Positions 7,754 through 16,066 of a stretch of DNA of 64,000 nt are shown here, piece after piece. The DNA lies in IMG/VR virus record IMGVR_UViG_3300021170_000016, positions 1-64,000 of that record. One strand, given 5' to 3'. Position numbers and translations under genes: made by a program. Position 1 is the first letter of the stretch. Every line of letters starts with the position of its first letter. A model generated the notes under the pieces. It had not been told where the DNA came from, did no database searches, and worked only from the letters and a program-made list of their open reading frames with translations. The DNA comes from a virus.

Positions 7754-8194
7754 CTACCCCTTGAACGGATGAGCCGAGCCGAAGCTGGCCCACAGCAGAA
7801 GCTTCGCCTGCTTCTCCTTGAGCACCTTGACCTCATCCTGGAGGTCCTCGATCAGCTCCAGCAGGACGCCCTCGCCCTTGGGCGTGCGCACCTTGCTCTT
7901 CTTGAAGAGCGAGCCGAACATATCCATGCGGACGGACATCACCTGGGCTTTGGAGCAGGAGAACTTTTTGTTGAAGTGCTCGGCGACGGTCTCGTCGTCT
8001 TCGTTCTTGTCGATGTAGGAGCACAGCCGCTCCGCACGATCCAGCTCCTCCGGGTTCATCACCCGGATGCGGGTCTGCAAGTATTCGTAGATTTCGTGTT
8101 TCTCGGGGAACGAGAGGTGGCGGAAGGGAGCGGCTTTGTCTTCCTTCGCGAGATGAGACCGTGGGGTCTCGATAGTGTGGAGGGCTTCAACCAC
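7754..8194 (-). CDS. hypothetical protein
   Basis: 146 residues, predicted helical. It has a conserved-looking N-terminal block (FPEKHEIYEYLQTR, LDRAERLCSYI) and a C-terminal coiled coil (LIEDLQDEVKVLKEKQAKLL). No catalytic motif seen. It follows the HNH-like gene directly. Confidence 0.6.
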   Translation of the reverse strand: MVEALHTIETPRSHLAKEDKAAPFRHLSFPEKHEIYEYLQTRIRVMNPEELDRAERLCSYIDKNEDDETVAEHFNKKFSCSKAQVMSVRMDMFGSLFKKSKVRTPKGEGVLLELIEDLQDEVKVLKEKQAKLLLWASFGSAHPFKG

Positions 8195-8497
8195 TTATTT
8201 CTCCTTTGTCTTCTCGACGTTCTTGATCATCGAACCGTCCGCACGTCGAGGAAACGATCGGTTCTGGTGCGGCGTCTCGCCGCGTAGATTGCTGGGCTTG
8301 TCCGAGCCACCCTTGCTCAACGGGGCCTTGTGGTCGTTGTCCTGGCTTTTCTTGATGATACCAAGCTTCAGCGCTGTGCGTCGGTCACGGTGGCGCTTCG
8401 CGTTCTCGCTGTCGCTGCCCGTCCCGCTCTCGCCCCGCGCCTTCTGCGTCGCATACTCGCGCTTGAGGTTGCGCACATAACCTTTGCTGCTGGGCAT
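8195..8497 (-). CDS. small HNH-endonuclease-like protein
   Basis: 100 residues from the ATG at 8497 (AGGAG seven bases upstream). Residues ~55-90 carry DHKAPLSKGGSDKPSNLRG followed by TPHQNRSF, the second half of an HNH/ParB-type finger (DH, P-S-GG, NL, N-R). The usual CxxC pairs are absent, so it may bind DNA without the structural zinc. It could be a nuclease or a DNA-binding host-takeover protein. Confidence 0.55.
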   Translation of the reverse strand: MPSSKGYVRNLKREYATQKARGESGTGSDSENAKRHRDRRTALKLGIIKKSQDNDHKAPLSKGGSDKPSNLRGETPHQNRSFPRRADGSMIKNVEKTKEK

Positions 8498-8579
8498 CAC
8501 GCTTCTCCTGCGGTGTCATCGAGCGGGCGAGACGCTTCATCGCCCAATAGTCCCGGCCGTTGATACGACACTCACCCAT
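8385..8579 (-). CDS. small ORF overlapping the HNH-like gene
   Basis: 64 codons starting MGECRINGRDYWAMK. The ATG overlaps the stop of the upstream gene (TAATG), which suggests coupled translation, but the second half overlaps the HNH-like gene by 113 bases in another frame and looks like shadow sequence (Arg/Gln-rich). Possibly only the first ~28 codons are constrained, acting as a leader to the HNH-like gene. Confidence 0.35.
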   Translation of the reverse strand: MGECRINGRDYWAMKRLARSMTPQEKRDAQQQRLCAQPQARVCDAEGAGRERDGQRQREREAPP

Positions 8580-8896
8580 TAAAGTATACGGCCAGCGGCG
8601 ACCGACGCGTCAATCAGCTCCTTAAATGCTTGGAGTGACGGCGGTAGTGGTTTCTCACGCTGCGCGAGCGGATCGTCCGACGAGGGAGCCCACTGCATAG
8701 CCTGCATCTCCTTCTGCACGAAGGCTTCCCACGGCGTGTAGACAACTTTGGGAGGCGGCTCACGTCTCGGGTCCATCGCTGGATCATTGAACTGACGAGC
8801 GAGACCGTGCCACCAAACCCAGCGGCCATCAACGAGCCTCACAGGTCGCCATGCGAACCAGTAGTGTGGTGTGCCGCGAGCGTGGCCAAAGATCAC
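8579..8896 (-). CDS. hypothetical protein
   Basis: 105 residues, Trp-rich N-terminus (HYWFAWRPVRL, RWVWWHGLARQF), then a Pro-rich linker and a C-terminal helix. It overlaps the upstream gene by 4 bases. No family recognised. Confidence 0.6.
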   Translation of the reverse strand: MIFGHARGTPHYWFAWRPVRLVDGRWVWWHGLARQFNDPAMDPRREPPPKVVYTPWEAFVQKEMQAMQWAPSSDDPLAQREKPLPPSLQAFKELIDASVAAGRIL

Positions 8897-9087
8897 GACG
8901 CCGGCTCCTCTTCAACCCTCACGAGCTTGTAGCCCATCGTCTCGAAGCGCTCGCGCGTGAAGGGCTCCTCCCACGGATCGGCGAGACCCTGGAGCGTGAC
9001 GAAGCGCTTGTCGCCGTCCTCGCGGAAGCCGAGCACCTTGTAGCGCTTCTTCGTTTCGACGTTCTCGAAGTAGACTACGGTCGTCAT
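8893..9087 (-). CDS. small beta-rich hypothetical protein
   Basis: 64 residues, mostly beta-strand pattern (TTVVYFENVETKKRYKVLGF, KRFVTLQGL), SH3-like in length and spacing. Start and stop overlap neighbours by 4 bases each. Function unknown. Confidence 0.6.
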   Translation of the reverse strand: MTTVVYFENVETKKRYKVLGFREDGDKRFVTLQGLADPWEEPFTRERFETMGYKLVRVEEEPAS

Positions 9088-9233
9088 TGGTCGTGATCCT
9101 CTTCGTTGTCCACGTCTTCTTCCAGCGCCATCTTCTTGAGTTCGAGGTCGTTGATGATCTCTTCGATGTCCATGCCGTCATCCAGATACTTCTGGACCAG
9201 TTCGGCAAGCTCTGCGGCGAAGTCCTTTTTCAT
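9084..9233 (-). CDS. small acidic protein coupled to DNA polymerase
   Basis: 49 residues (MKKDFAAELAELVQKY...), strongly acidic (EEDVDNEEDHDQ tail). The start at 9233 overlaps the polymerase stop (ATGA) with GAAGGA upstream. A longer frame from 9320 lies inside the polymerase gene and is rejected. It could be a polymerase accessory; unproven. Confidence 0.6.
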   Translation of the reverse strand: MKKDFAAELAELVQKYLDDGMDIEEIINDLELKKMALEEDVDNEEDHDQ

Positions 9234-11206
9234 GCTGCTTCCTTCCACTCTTTCATCGCGCCCCAGTTGGGGCCATGCTTGCAGTCGAACGGTAGCGGGA
9301 TCGGCGGGGTGAAGCCCCACGCGTCTTTGTAGGGTAAGTTGTTCAACATCTTCGACAGGACCGCGCGAGCCTCGATCACCTTAGCCTTCGGCACGAAGAA
9401 GTAGAGACCGTCGTGCATGTCCAACACAAACTTGATACCGTTCTGCCGGCAGTAGGACCGGATCACCGCCAGGGCGAGATACTTCTGGTCGGCACCGGTG
9501 CCTTGGATGGCGTAGTTGATGGCGGTCGAACCCATCGACCAGCCGAAGCTGCCGCCCCAGTCGCCGATGATCTTGACGCGTCGTCCTGAGATGGTCTCAA
9601 CGTATCCTTGCCGCTTCGCTAAGTCAATTTGACTCTTCCAAAACTGAGGCACGCGAGTGTAGGTCTGCGGGTAAACGCCGTGGATGTGCTCAGCCTGCGA
9701 CATCACCAGCGGAATGTCGTAGTCGGTGCGCGCCGTCGAGAGCAGCCTCTTGGCCGACGTGCGATACTGGAGCGAGAGGTTGCCCACCTTGCCGAGCATG
9801 CGCCCGCCCTGCGGCCCGGAGATGCGCTCCTCCTTCGCCTTGAGGCGCGTGAGGAACTCCTTGTAGTCCATCTCCAGGATGCGCGAGCCCATGTAGCTAT
9901 GGGCGTCCTCGCCCGGCAGGCACATCTGGCACATCGTCTCGTCGCCGGACTGCACCGCCATCCAGCGATACTCCTGGCCCGCGGCGTCGAACTCCATCAG
10001 CTCATAGCCGGGCGGCGGGATGATCTTCTCGCGGAAAATCTTGTCGCGTTTCTCTTGGTGGATCGCATAGCCGGTCTGCCGCTGCGCCTTCGAACCCTTC
10101 TTACCCTGCGTGGACGAGTAGGTCATGCGCCCGGTGTAGGTGGAGAAGACGTGCGCTTCCGGATGCGTGCGACCGTCGGCATTGTAGTCGACCGACTCCA
10201 ACACGTTGTCGACGAACTTGGTGACGCGGTTCAACGACTGACGATATTCATGCAGGTGTTTGACGTTGTCCCACCCGTCGAGCGCCAGCTCGTGCAGCAC
10301 CTCCTTGTCGGTGGAGTAAGACTCGTTGCCCGTCGTTTTCGACGTGTTCACCTTCATGACCGGGCACTGCCAGACATCGAAGAGAATCTTCTGGAGCTTC
10401 TGCGGCGAGCGCACGACCAGCTCGGTCACGCTCTGCTTCTTCTTCGCCGCGGTCTTGGCAAGCTCCGGCCAGATGGTGAGTGCGTGCGGCTCGATCAGCG
10501 GCCCGAGGATCGCGAGCTTCTCGCGGGCGGTCTTGAGCAGCCCAGCCTGGAGATCGTGCGCTGAGAGGGTGTCGACCGGAAGGCCCCGCAGGTTCGCAGC
10601 GGCGACCATGGGCAGGCTTTCCGCCTCGATGAGCACCACGGCGCGCTGCTTGGGCGTCAGGCGCTCCCACCAGTGCTGCGTCGCGTTATAGGTGTGCTTC
10701 GTGTCAAGATCGTTATACGCTTGGAGGACGGCGCGCGCCTCGGGGCTCGGGTCATGGAAGTCGATACCCTCGCCGTAGGTGGCCTCCTCGGGGCCGTAGA
10801 GCAGCTCGACCACGCTGCCAGGACCCTTCAGCTTGAAGTGCTGCTTGTCCTGCGGCCGGGTCTCATACTCAGGCTCGACGACGGCGTGCTTCCAGACGAG
10901 CATGCCGTCGAGCCAACGGCAGGCCATCACTTCGTCTTCGAGATCGAGCGCAAGCAGGCACTGGATATCGAAGACGGTGTTCCACCCGACAATGTAGCGA
11001 CGAGCGGCGCGAGCCTCCTCAAGGAAGCGCTTGCACCGCTCTCGCGTCGGGTAGAGCCCGGTTGCTCCAGTCCAGTCTGGATAGACCGAGAGACTGGTCA
11101 GCGAGAACTTGCCCTGGGCCATGCGCCACGGTTGCAGCGCATGCTCAGGTAGCTCGCCTGTCGTCTCGAAGTCGAACGCCGTAGCGTGAAGTCGATCCCA
11201 GATCAT
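9230..11206 (-). CDS. family A DNA polymerase with 3'-5' exonuclease domain
   Basis: 658 residues. Exonuclease: FDFETTG (Asp12, Glu14), GWNTVFD (Asp80), YNDLD (164-168). Polymerase: motif A MEFDAAGQEYR (Asp407), close to T7 DASGLELR; motif B RMLGKVGNLSLQYR (Arg469, Lys473, Tyr481), where the usual YG is YR and the sugar-discriminating aromatic is Leu-like; motif C MHDG (His598, Asp599), with Gly instead of Glu after the catalytic Asp. This is the replicative polymerase. No phage RNA polymerase accompanies it, unlike T7 relatives. Confidence 0.95.
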   Translation of the reverse strand: MIWDRLHATAFDFETTGELPEHALQPWRMAQGKFSLTSLSVYPDWTGATGLYPTRERCKRFLEEARAARRYIVGWNTVFDIQCLLALDLEDEVMACRWLDGMLVWKHAVVEPEYETRPQDKQHFKLKGPGSVVELLYGPEEATYGEGIDFHDPSPEARAVLQAYNDLDTKHTYNATQHWWERLTPKQRAVVLIEAESLPMVAAANLRGLPVDTLSAHDLQAGLLKTAREKLAILGPLIEPHALTIWPELAKTAAKKKQSVTELVVRSPQKLQKILFDVWQCPVMKVNTSKTTGNESYSTDKEVLHELALDGWDNVKHLHEYRQSLNRVTKFVDNVLESVDYNADGRTHPEAHVFSTYTGRMTYSSTQGKKGSKAQRQTGYAIHQEKRDKIFREKIIPPPGYELMEFDAAGQEYRWMAVQSGDETMCQMCLPGEDAHSYMGSRILEMDYKEFLTRLKAKEERISGPQGGRMLGKVGNLSLQYRTSAKRLLSTARTDYDIPLVMSQAEHIHGVYPQTYTRVPQFWKSQIDLAKRQGYVETISGRRVKIIGDWGGSFGWSMGSTAINYAIQGTGADQKYLALAVIRSYCRQNGIKFVLDMHDGLYFFVPKAKVIEARAVLSKMLNNLPYKDAWGFTPPIPLPFDCKHGPNWGAMKEWKEAA

Positions 11207-11388
11207 CCGAGCAGCGCAGTCATCTTGCTCAGATGATGGTGCTCTTCATCGTGCCTGTGATCGATGTGATCGAGCAGCGCGCGGAGGTCGGCCTTCTCGA
11301 CCGTCATCGGCCAGCCGTCGGGCTCGCGGCTTGAGCAGCTCGCCAGCCGCGCACGCAGCTCGTGGATAATCTCTTCGACAGACCTCAT
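11203..11388 (-). CDS. hypothetical protein
   Basis: 61 residues starting MRSVEEIIHEL. The ATG at 11388 has GGAGGG upstream and overlaps the previous stop (ATGA). Predicted helical with a His/Asp-rich segment (HIDHRHDEEHHHL) that could bind metal. The stop overlaps the polymerase start. Function unknown. Confidence 0.55.
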   Translation of the reverse strand: MRSVEEIIHELRARLASCSSREPDGWPMTVEKADLRALLDHIDHRHDEEHHHLSKMTALLG

Positions 11389-11660
11389 GCTACCCTCCAT
11401 ACACCGATACCAAGCACTGCGCCACGCTGGTCTTCGTCGCTCAGCAACCACTGCCCGAGCTTACCACCGACGCGGGCCATATAGCAGAGCCGTGTCTCAA
11501 ACTTGAAGCCGAGGTTGCGGCCGGTGTGCCATGCGAGCGACGCGAGATTGTTCCGGTCTCTGTCAGGGACGAAGAAGAACTCGCCGACCTTGAGAGACGC
11601 CCAGGGATAGACTGGCTTGCGGCCACCGTGATGGATCGGCGGCGGGACTGATGGCTTCAT
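11385..11660 (-). CDS. hypothetical protein
   Basis: 91 residues from MKPSVPPPIHHGG at 11660. The core (YPWASLKVGEFFFVP, RNNLASLAWHTGRNLGFKFETR) resembles small phage proteins with a beta-hairpin and basic C-terminus. It is the first gene after a candidate promoter and hairpin. Confidence 0.6.
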   Translation of the reverse strand: MKPSVPPPIHHGGRKPVYPWASLKVGEFFFVPDRDRNNLASLAWHTGRNLGFKFETRLCYMARVGGKLGQWLLSDEDQRGAVLGIGVWRVA

Positions 11661-11683
11661 CTGCAATGACCTCTTCAAATAAA

Positions 11684-11709
11684 GGGTGGCGCATTCATAT
11701 ACGCCACCC
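11684..11709 (-). promoter_or_regulatory. leader hairpin with overlapping sigma70-like promoter
   Basis: GGGTGGCG and CGCCACCC form a perfect 8-bp stem with a 10-base loop; on the minus strand it is followed by TTTATTTG, terminator-like. TTGACA (minus strand, 11717-11722) lies just upstream with TATGAA 17 bases on, so the same DNA could be a promoter with a structured leader. I cannot choose between the two readings. Confidence 0.4.
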
Positions 11710-11718
11710 CAACTGCTG

Positions 11719-12063
11719 TCAACCGCGCTCTGGGTTCCACGCCGCATTCAGCGCAATCACGGCGATGAAGAGACCCTTGTGAAAGATGGGCACCTCGCCG
11801 AACACGCCCGCGGGAACCAACTCCATGATGTCCTTGAGCCTGACGCCGGTGCTCGGGATGGAGACACCCATCCCTCCGGTCTCAAGGGTGATGACCTTGG
11901 GCTTCTCTGTGACGACGACCGCGCCGAGACTCTCCAGCCCCGCCGTCAGCCGCGTCTCGATGCGTCGCACGCGATCGAGTATCTCGCCCACTGGGTTCAT
12001 GATGACCTTGGTCGGTTGGACGATGCGCTGATCGCGCTCGTGTCTCATCTCTGGATCGCTCAT
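11719..12063 (-). CDS. hypothetical protein
   Basis: 114 residues. An N-terminal helical segment (VGEILDRVRRIETRLTAGLE), then a beta-rich middle (VVVTEKPKVITLETGGMGVS) and a hydrophobic C-terminus. The stop overlaps the candidate -35 of the next promoter. No family recognised. Confidence 0.55.
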   Translation of the reverse strand: MSDPEMRHERDQRIVQPTKVIMNPVGEILDRVRRIETRLTAGLESLGAVVVTEKPKVITLETGGMGVSIPSTGVRLKDIMELVPAGVFGEVPIFHKGLFIAVIALNAAWNPERG

Positions 12064-12278
12064 TGTCGCCCTCCTGTTTTGACGCTACGCACTCTGAACT
12101 TATCGGGGTAGGTGCGTTCGTCACCCCGACCGTAGGCTTCCGAGTATCCAGTGCAGATACCATGGGAGCAGTAGAATGTGCCGTGAATGTTGTCCCTGGC
12201 TTCGCGCACGGCGGCGCGTCGACTGATCGGCTTGTTGAAGCTGATCGTGACCAGCACTTGGTGATGGAGCTTACGCAT
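12060..12278 (-). CDS. hypothetical protein
   Basis: 72 residues, basic, beta-alpha pattern (HHQVLVTISFNKPISRRAAVREAR), with a Cys pair (YCSHGICTGY). It overlaps both neighbours by a few bases. Function unknown. Confidence 0.55.
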   Translation of the reverse strand: MRKLHHQVLVTISFNKPISRRAAVREARDNIHGTFYCSHGICTGYSEAYGRGDERTYPDKFRVRSVKTGGRQ

Positions 12279-13119
12279 CCTCCAGCTCCTCCTCGCGCGG
12301 CCCGAAGGCGTGCATGAACCCCGTCATGGATTCAAGTATCTCGCTGGCCTCGCTCGCCACTGCCTTACGAGTGATGGCGTTGGTGCGGAGGTCCTTCGCC
12401 TCGTAAGGCGTGAGGCTCTTGGCGATGCGCTCGCCGAGCGCCTTCAGCTCCGGATCGTCCGTGAAGTTCAGCTCGGGCAGCATCTCGACGATGTCGCGCA
12501 AGTTGCTCACGGTCGTGTCGCGGAAGATTTTGTCAGGCGTCCCCATCGCCTCGGCGAAGTGCGTGAGAGGCTTCATCAACTTCTCATAGAGCCCGCCCAC
12601 GGCCTTCGTGATACGCGACTGCATCGCGTTGTCCTCTTCGAGGCGGAAGTCATAGGCGGTGCTGATGCCGTCGATGTCGAAGCGCACGTAGAACTTGTGG
12701 CGCAGTGCATCGGGCGATGGGTAGTCGTTCGGGTTGAACATCGTGCCCATGCGGAACTCCGCTTGGTCGCGCGCCGTGAGATACTTCCTGGTGAGGAACT
12801 CCTCGACCTCCACCATGGCCTCGTCGCGCAGCGCGGCGTGCTCGTTCATGAAGGGCTGGAAGCGCTTGCGCGTGATGAGCCGATCGCCGCTGTCCTTCCA
12901 CGGCAGCGTGTTCTTATAGAAGTGCGTGCGCACCGCGCTGAACTTGCTCACCACCCCCTTGAGACTCTCCTTGGGGACGAGGTGCTTGTTCACGCGCGCC
13001 GCGTCGTCGTCGGCGTGGGCTCCCTGCGTCACTTCACGCGTCTTGGCCTTGTCGAGCCGGTGTCCCATCCACATCCCGATGGTGATGTTGATGGCCATGC
13101 AGTTGGTTTGAACACTCAT
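12271..13119 (-). CDS. 282-residue protein, possible partner of the MoxR/VWA module
   Basis: The N-terminus (INITIGMWMGHRLDKAKT) followed by long charged helices (FSAVRTHFYKNTLPW, LRDEAMVEVEEFLTRKYLTA) recalls DUF3150-type phage proteins, which I recall accompanying MoxR-like AAA+ and VWA proteins, but the match is by general pattern only. AAGGAG lies before the ATG, and palindrome copy 2 precedes the leader. The leader shares the context CAACGAAGGAG with the MoxR gene, suggesting common control. Confidence 0.6.
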   Translation of the reverse strand: MSVQTNCMAINITIGMWMGHRLDKAKTREVTQGAHADDDAARVNKHLVPKESLKGVVSKFSAVRTHFYKNTLPWKDSGDRLITRKRFQPFMNEHAALRDEAMVEVEEFLTRKYLTARDQAEFRMGTMFNPNDYPSPDALRHKFYVRFDIDGISTAYDFRLEEDNAMQSRITKAVGGLYEKLMKPLTHFAEAMGTPDKIFRDTTVSNLRDIVEMLPELNFTDDPELKALGERIAKSLTPYEAKDLRTNAITRKAVASEASEILESMTGFMHAFGPREEELEDA

Positions 13120-13142
13120 TTTGAACTACTCCTTCGTTGATT

Positions 13143-13161
13143 GAGTCAAGATCATTGACTC
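13143..13161. repeat. GANTC-GATC-GANTC palindrome, copy 2
   Basis: GAGTCAAGATCATTGACTC, between the gene ending at 13165 and the gene starting at 13119. On the minus strand it is followed by AATCAACGAAGGAG, the same leader as copy 4. Confidence 0.85.
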
Positions 13162-13164
13162 GGT

Positions 13165-13521
13165 TTACAGCCTCTGCACCACATACTCGTAGGCGTCGGG
13201 GCCGATCTTGCGGTGGATCATCGCGAGGTGTCGCGAGCCCGCCTTGTGCTCGATGCTGCTGAACTCCTGCATGAGGTTCGTCGAGAGATCGCGAACGAAC
13301 TCGAACAGCTCGATGACCGGCTTGACGCCGTCGTCGATCATGACGGTCCCGGCGAACGCCGTGCCGCGGGCATAGACCAGCTCCTTGGCCGCGCCGCTCG
13401 TCAGCCAGGACGACACCGCGTAGCTGTCGCAGACCAGCTCCAGCGTCGAGCTACCTTTCGTAAACGTGTTCTTCTTCGTCCTGGCGGTGATGTTCCGCAG
13501 CCGCGCGTCCTGGTTACCCAT
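13165..13521 (-). CDS. hypothetical protein
   Basis: 118 residues, mixed alpha/beta, with a basic N-terminus (RLRNITARTKKNTF). It overlaps the upstream gene by 8 bases. Located between the VWA-like gene cluster and the 282-residue gene. No family recognised. Confidence 0.55.
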   Translation of the reverse strand: MGNQDARLRNITARTKKNTFTKGSSTLELVCDSYAVSSWLTSGAAKELVYARGTAFAGTVMIDDGVKPVIELFEFVRDLSTNLMQEFSSIEHKAGSRHLAMIHRKIGPDAYEYVVQRL

Positions 13522-13960
13522 TATACTTCTCCGTCTGTTTCAGCGCTTTTACATACAGGTTCGCGAAGGCTTCAGAGCGCTTAGACTGACCCCTCGTTGT
13601 GCCGTAGAATCCCATGCATATCAGTCGGAACTGCTCCGCATTCGAACCCTGTCCAGACTTCATCACCGCCGCCATGATCGCGGCGTCCTTCGTCTCATAC
13701 TTCTCGACCGGCCCGATCGCGACCCTCGCGCTGTCCATCACCGTCGCTGCGAAGCGATCGGTCACGAGATACTCACCATTGAACAGCACGATGTGCGAGC
13801 ACTCGTCTGGCGCTGAGTGCCACACCTTGTCGAACGTCTTGGTCCCTGTGTCATAGGTGTGCTTGATGAACCCGTTTGGTCCAGTGAACGTCACTACGAC
13901 ATACCGAGCTTCTGTCAAGGCGTCGGCCTCCATCCCGAAGGAACCATTCCCCGCGGACAT
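13514..13960 (-). CDS. hypothetical protein
   Basis: 148 residues if read from MSAGNGSFGM at 13960; an upstream ATG at 13987 lies inside the previous gene, and neither has a strong RBS. The core is beta-rich (ARYVVVTFTGPNGFIKHTYD) and then helical (KDAAIMAAVMKSGQGSNAEQ). Function unknown. Confidence 0.55.
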   Translation of the reverse strand: MSAGNGSFGMEADALTEARYVVVTFTGPNGFIKHTYDTGTKTFDKVWHSAPDECSHIVLFNGEYLVTDRFAATVMDSARVAIGPVEKYETKDAAIMAAVMKSGQGSNAEQFRLICMGFYGTTRGQSKRSEAFANLYVKALKQTEKYNG

Positions 13961-13970
13961 TGCTGGATGT

Positions 13971-14360
13971 TCACGTGCTGACCCCATTGGACACCCCTGC
14001 TGCCCAACCCATGGTGCTTGGAGCAGGTTCCTCCTCAGGCGCGCGGCTGTCGATGAGAGCCATCGCCATCAACGCAGCCTGCTTCTTGCGGTTGCTGAAC
14101 CGCTGCGTGACTGTCCACTCATATACCGGCCACTGGTCATTCGCGCGCGGCAGCCAGCGCACGATGTGGAACATGCGATGACGGAACACAAGCAGCGTCG
14201 TTGCTGTAACTTGTCGCGTCATGTTGTTGCAGAGGTTCTGGAGCGCGTGCGGCTTCCACAGTTTTACGGACTCCCACATGTGAACCTGTCCCTGAGTGCA
14301 GTAGGCGATCGGGATATAGGTCGGCTCGTTTTTCAGGTAGTTCCACTTCGATTTGCTCAT
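13971..14360 (-). CDS. hypothetical protein
   Basis: 129 residues, basic and aromatic (YIPIAYCTQGQVHMWESVKLW), with a C-terminal helix (NRKKQAALMAMALIDSR). It overlaps the preceding gene by 4 bases. No motif recognised. Confidence 0.55.
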   Translation of the reverse strand: MSKSKWNYLKNEPTYIPIAYCTQGQVHMWESVKLWKPHALQNLCNNMTRQVTATTLLVFRHRMFHIVRWLPRANDQWPVYEWTVTQRFSNRKKQAALMAMALIDSRAPEEEPAPSTMGWAAGVSNGVST

Positions 14361-14725
14361 CGCTGTTGCTCCAGCATCTTCTTCGCGTGACCGAGCGCGG
14401 CATTGTAGTCGTCGAACATCGGCAGCGTATCGCGCGTGAATGCTCCTGGCTGGAACACCACGAACGGAGTGCTCGCCTTCTGCATCTCCTGCTCGAACTT
14501 CGTCAGGCTCGGGTCAGGGTTGCGCTTGACGATGGCGATGCCTGCGCCCACGCGGCTGCACAACCAATCGAGCGTGACCGCATCGTCGCCGTTCTCGCCA
14601 GTGACGCGGTCATACTCTGACACACGCCCATTCCTATGGACGAGCGCGAGCCAGTGATATGTTGCTACCTTGCGCATCATACCCTTCATCAGATACTTAA
14701 TGGCGTCGGAGATGTGATCGTTCAT
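14357..14725 (-). CDS. hypothetical protein with FExxMxxA motif
   Basis: 122 residues starting MNDHISDAIKYLMKG; the ATG at 14725 overlaps the stop of the metallopeptidase/VWA gene (ATGA), so a longer frame from 14842 is rejected. It contains LTKFEQEMQKAS mid-protein, one of the shared motifs of this arm. Coupling to the VWA gene hints at a related role. Confidence 0.55.
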   Translation of the reverse strand: MNDHISDAIKYLMKGMMRKVATYHWLALVHRNGRVSEYDRVTGENGDDAVTLDWLCSRVGAGIAIVKRNPDPSLTKFEQEMQKASTPFVVFQPGAFTRDTLPMFDDYNAALGHAKKMLEQQR

Positions 14726-15879
14726 ATGCGGATCGTCATCGCCCAGTCGGGCGCTTTGTGGTTCGTGTTGCTCAACACGATGAGAGGGAACGGCGTCGGG
14801 CTCTCGGGCCATGGCGTGTAGCAGTCCGTCACCAGCACGCACACGATGGGGTCGTAGCGCTCGATGAACTTGAGCGGCTTGCGCATGTCCGTCCCGCCCC
14901 CGCCTGTCGGATGCAGCACCACCTCGTCATGCGGCTCGAAGACTTCTTCGAGATTACACTCATCATCGTCCGCCCAGATCACACGGATGCGATCGGGCTT
15001 GACCACCTCACGGATCGTCTCCAGCTCGTGCCCAGTCTGGGCGAAGATAGGCGAACCGGTCAGCGAGCCGGACGTGTCTCCGATCACGACAAGCTCGCCC
15101 ATCTTCATCGATCGACGCGTGGGCAGGTAGACCTCGAAGCGCCGGTTGCGATGGTTCCAGCTCTCTTCGTCCTCTGCAAACTTGGTCGTGTAGTTGTAGA
15201 GCAGCTCCTGCCACGTCAGCGGCGGGTTCACGATGCCGTCGACAAGCTGGGCCAGCTCACCCTTCATCTGGCCGCACATGCGTGCCGCCGTGGCTGCCTG
15301 GATCACACGCTGGGTGATGCGCCGCTCGACGATCGCCCGCTCGTCGGGGTTCATGTTGGGCTCAAGCAGATCGCCCATCAGGTCTCCGCCTTTGCCGCCC
15401 TTCGCCTTGGTCTTCTGCTGCTTCTTCAGGATGGCCAGCAGCTCGGGGTAAATCTGCTCGGCCGACATGCCGGCGAAGTTGACGCGCTCGCCTTCGAACT
15501 CGTGGAGATACGCCTTATCCCATATCTCGAACTTCGCAGCGTGAAGCAGCAGGTTGATGGCGAAGTCGCACGCGATGTTCCACAGCTCGGCGTCTCGTCC
15601 GCCACGACGCAGCCCATGCTTGAGTGCGATGTGCATCACCTCATGGGCCAGGACGAACAGGCGCACGGCCTTGCTCAGCGACTCCATGAACTTCGGGTTG
15701 TAGAAGATGCGGCGCATATCCGTCGCCGCTGTCGCCATGCCGCCATTCCTTGCAGCCATCACTGCGCACTCGGCCGCGGTCCACTCGACCATCGGCGTCT
15801 CAAGCAGCAGCGTCGCGAAGAACACATGCTTCAGTAGCATCTGCGACTTGACAAGACTCATTGCATCATGCGTTGCCAC
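14722..15879 (-). CDS. putative metallopeptidase with C-terminal VWA-like domain (DUF2201-type)
   Basis: 385 residues, GTG start at 15879 with GGAG seven bases upstream. The N-terminal domain has AHEVMHIALKH (HExxH at 79-83), with a downstream helix (AELWNIACDFAINLLL) typical of DUF2201_N. The C-terminal domain has a MIDAS-like VIGDTSGSL (Asp268, Ser270, Ser272), GGGGTD (Thr330, Asp331) and LVTD (Asp352). Such proteins pair with MoxR AAA+ ATPases, and one is encoded about 1.2 kb upstream on the same strand. The target is unknown; the pair may remodel or proteolyse host proteins. Confidence 0.8.
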   Translation of the reverse strand: MATHDAMSLVKSQMLLKHVFFATLLLETPMVEWTAAECAVMAARNGGMATAATDMRRIFYNPKFMESLSKAVRLFVLAHEVMHIALKHGLRRGGRDAELWNIACDFAINLLLHAAKFEIWDKAYLHEFEGERVNFAGMSAEQIYPELLAILKKQQKTKAKGGKGGDLMGDLLEPNMNPDERAIVERRITQRVIQAATAARMCGQMKGELAQLVDGIVNPPLTWQELLYNYTTKFAEDEESWNHRNRRFEVYLPTRRSMKMGELVVIGDTSGSLTGSPIFAQTGHELETIREVVKPDRIRVIWADDDECNLEEVFEPHDEVVLHPTGGGGTDMRKPLKFIERYDPIVCVLVTDCYTPWPESPTPFPLIVLSNTNHKAPDWAMTIRI

Positions 15880-16066
15880 GTTTCATCTCCTTCGTTAATT
15901 GTAGCTGACGAACTACCTCAGCTTCGGTGAGTGATAGTATATAGGCGATGCGCGATGTGTCCAGCCCAGCGCGCCACAGCGAGCGCACCCTGTCTGACTT
16001 TCGACGCACACCATGTGAACGGCGCGGCGCGCGGCTGATGCGCATGTCCTGAGTAAGCCAGTGCAT
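15866..16066 (-). CDS. small HTH-like protein
   Basis: 66 residues, ATG at 16066 with GGAGG ideally placed. The basic N-terminus is followed by a helix-turn-helix-like stretch (VRSLWRAGLDTSRIAYILS, then LTEAEVVRQL). It overlaps the VWA gene start by 14 bases and the C-terminal half of the gene upstream in another frame. A regulator of the module is possible. Confidence 0.55.
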   Translation of the reverse strand: MHWLTQDMRISRAPRRSHGVRRKSDRVRSLWRAGLDTSRIAYILSLTEAEVVRQLQLTKEMKRGNA

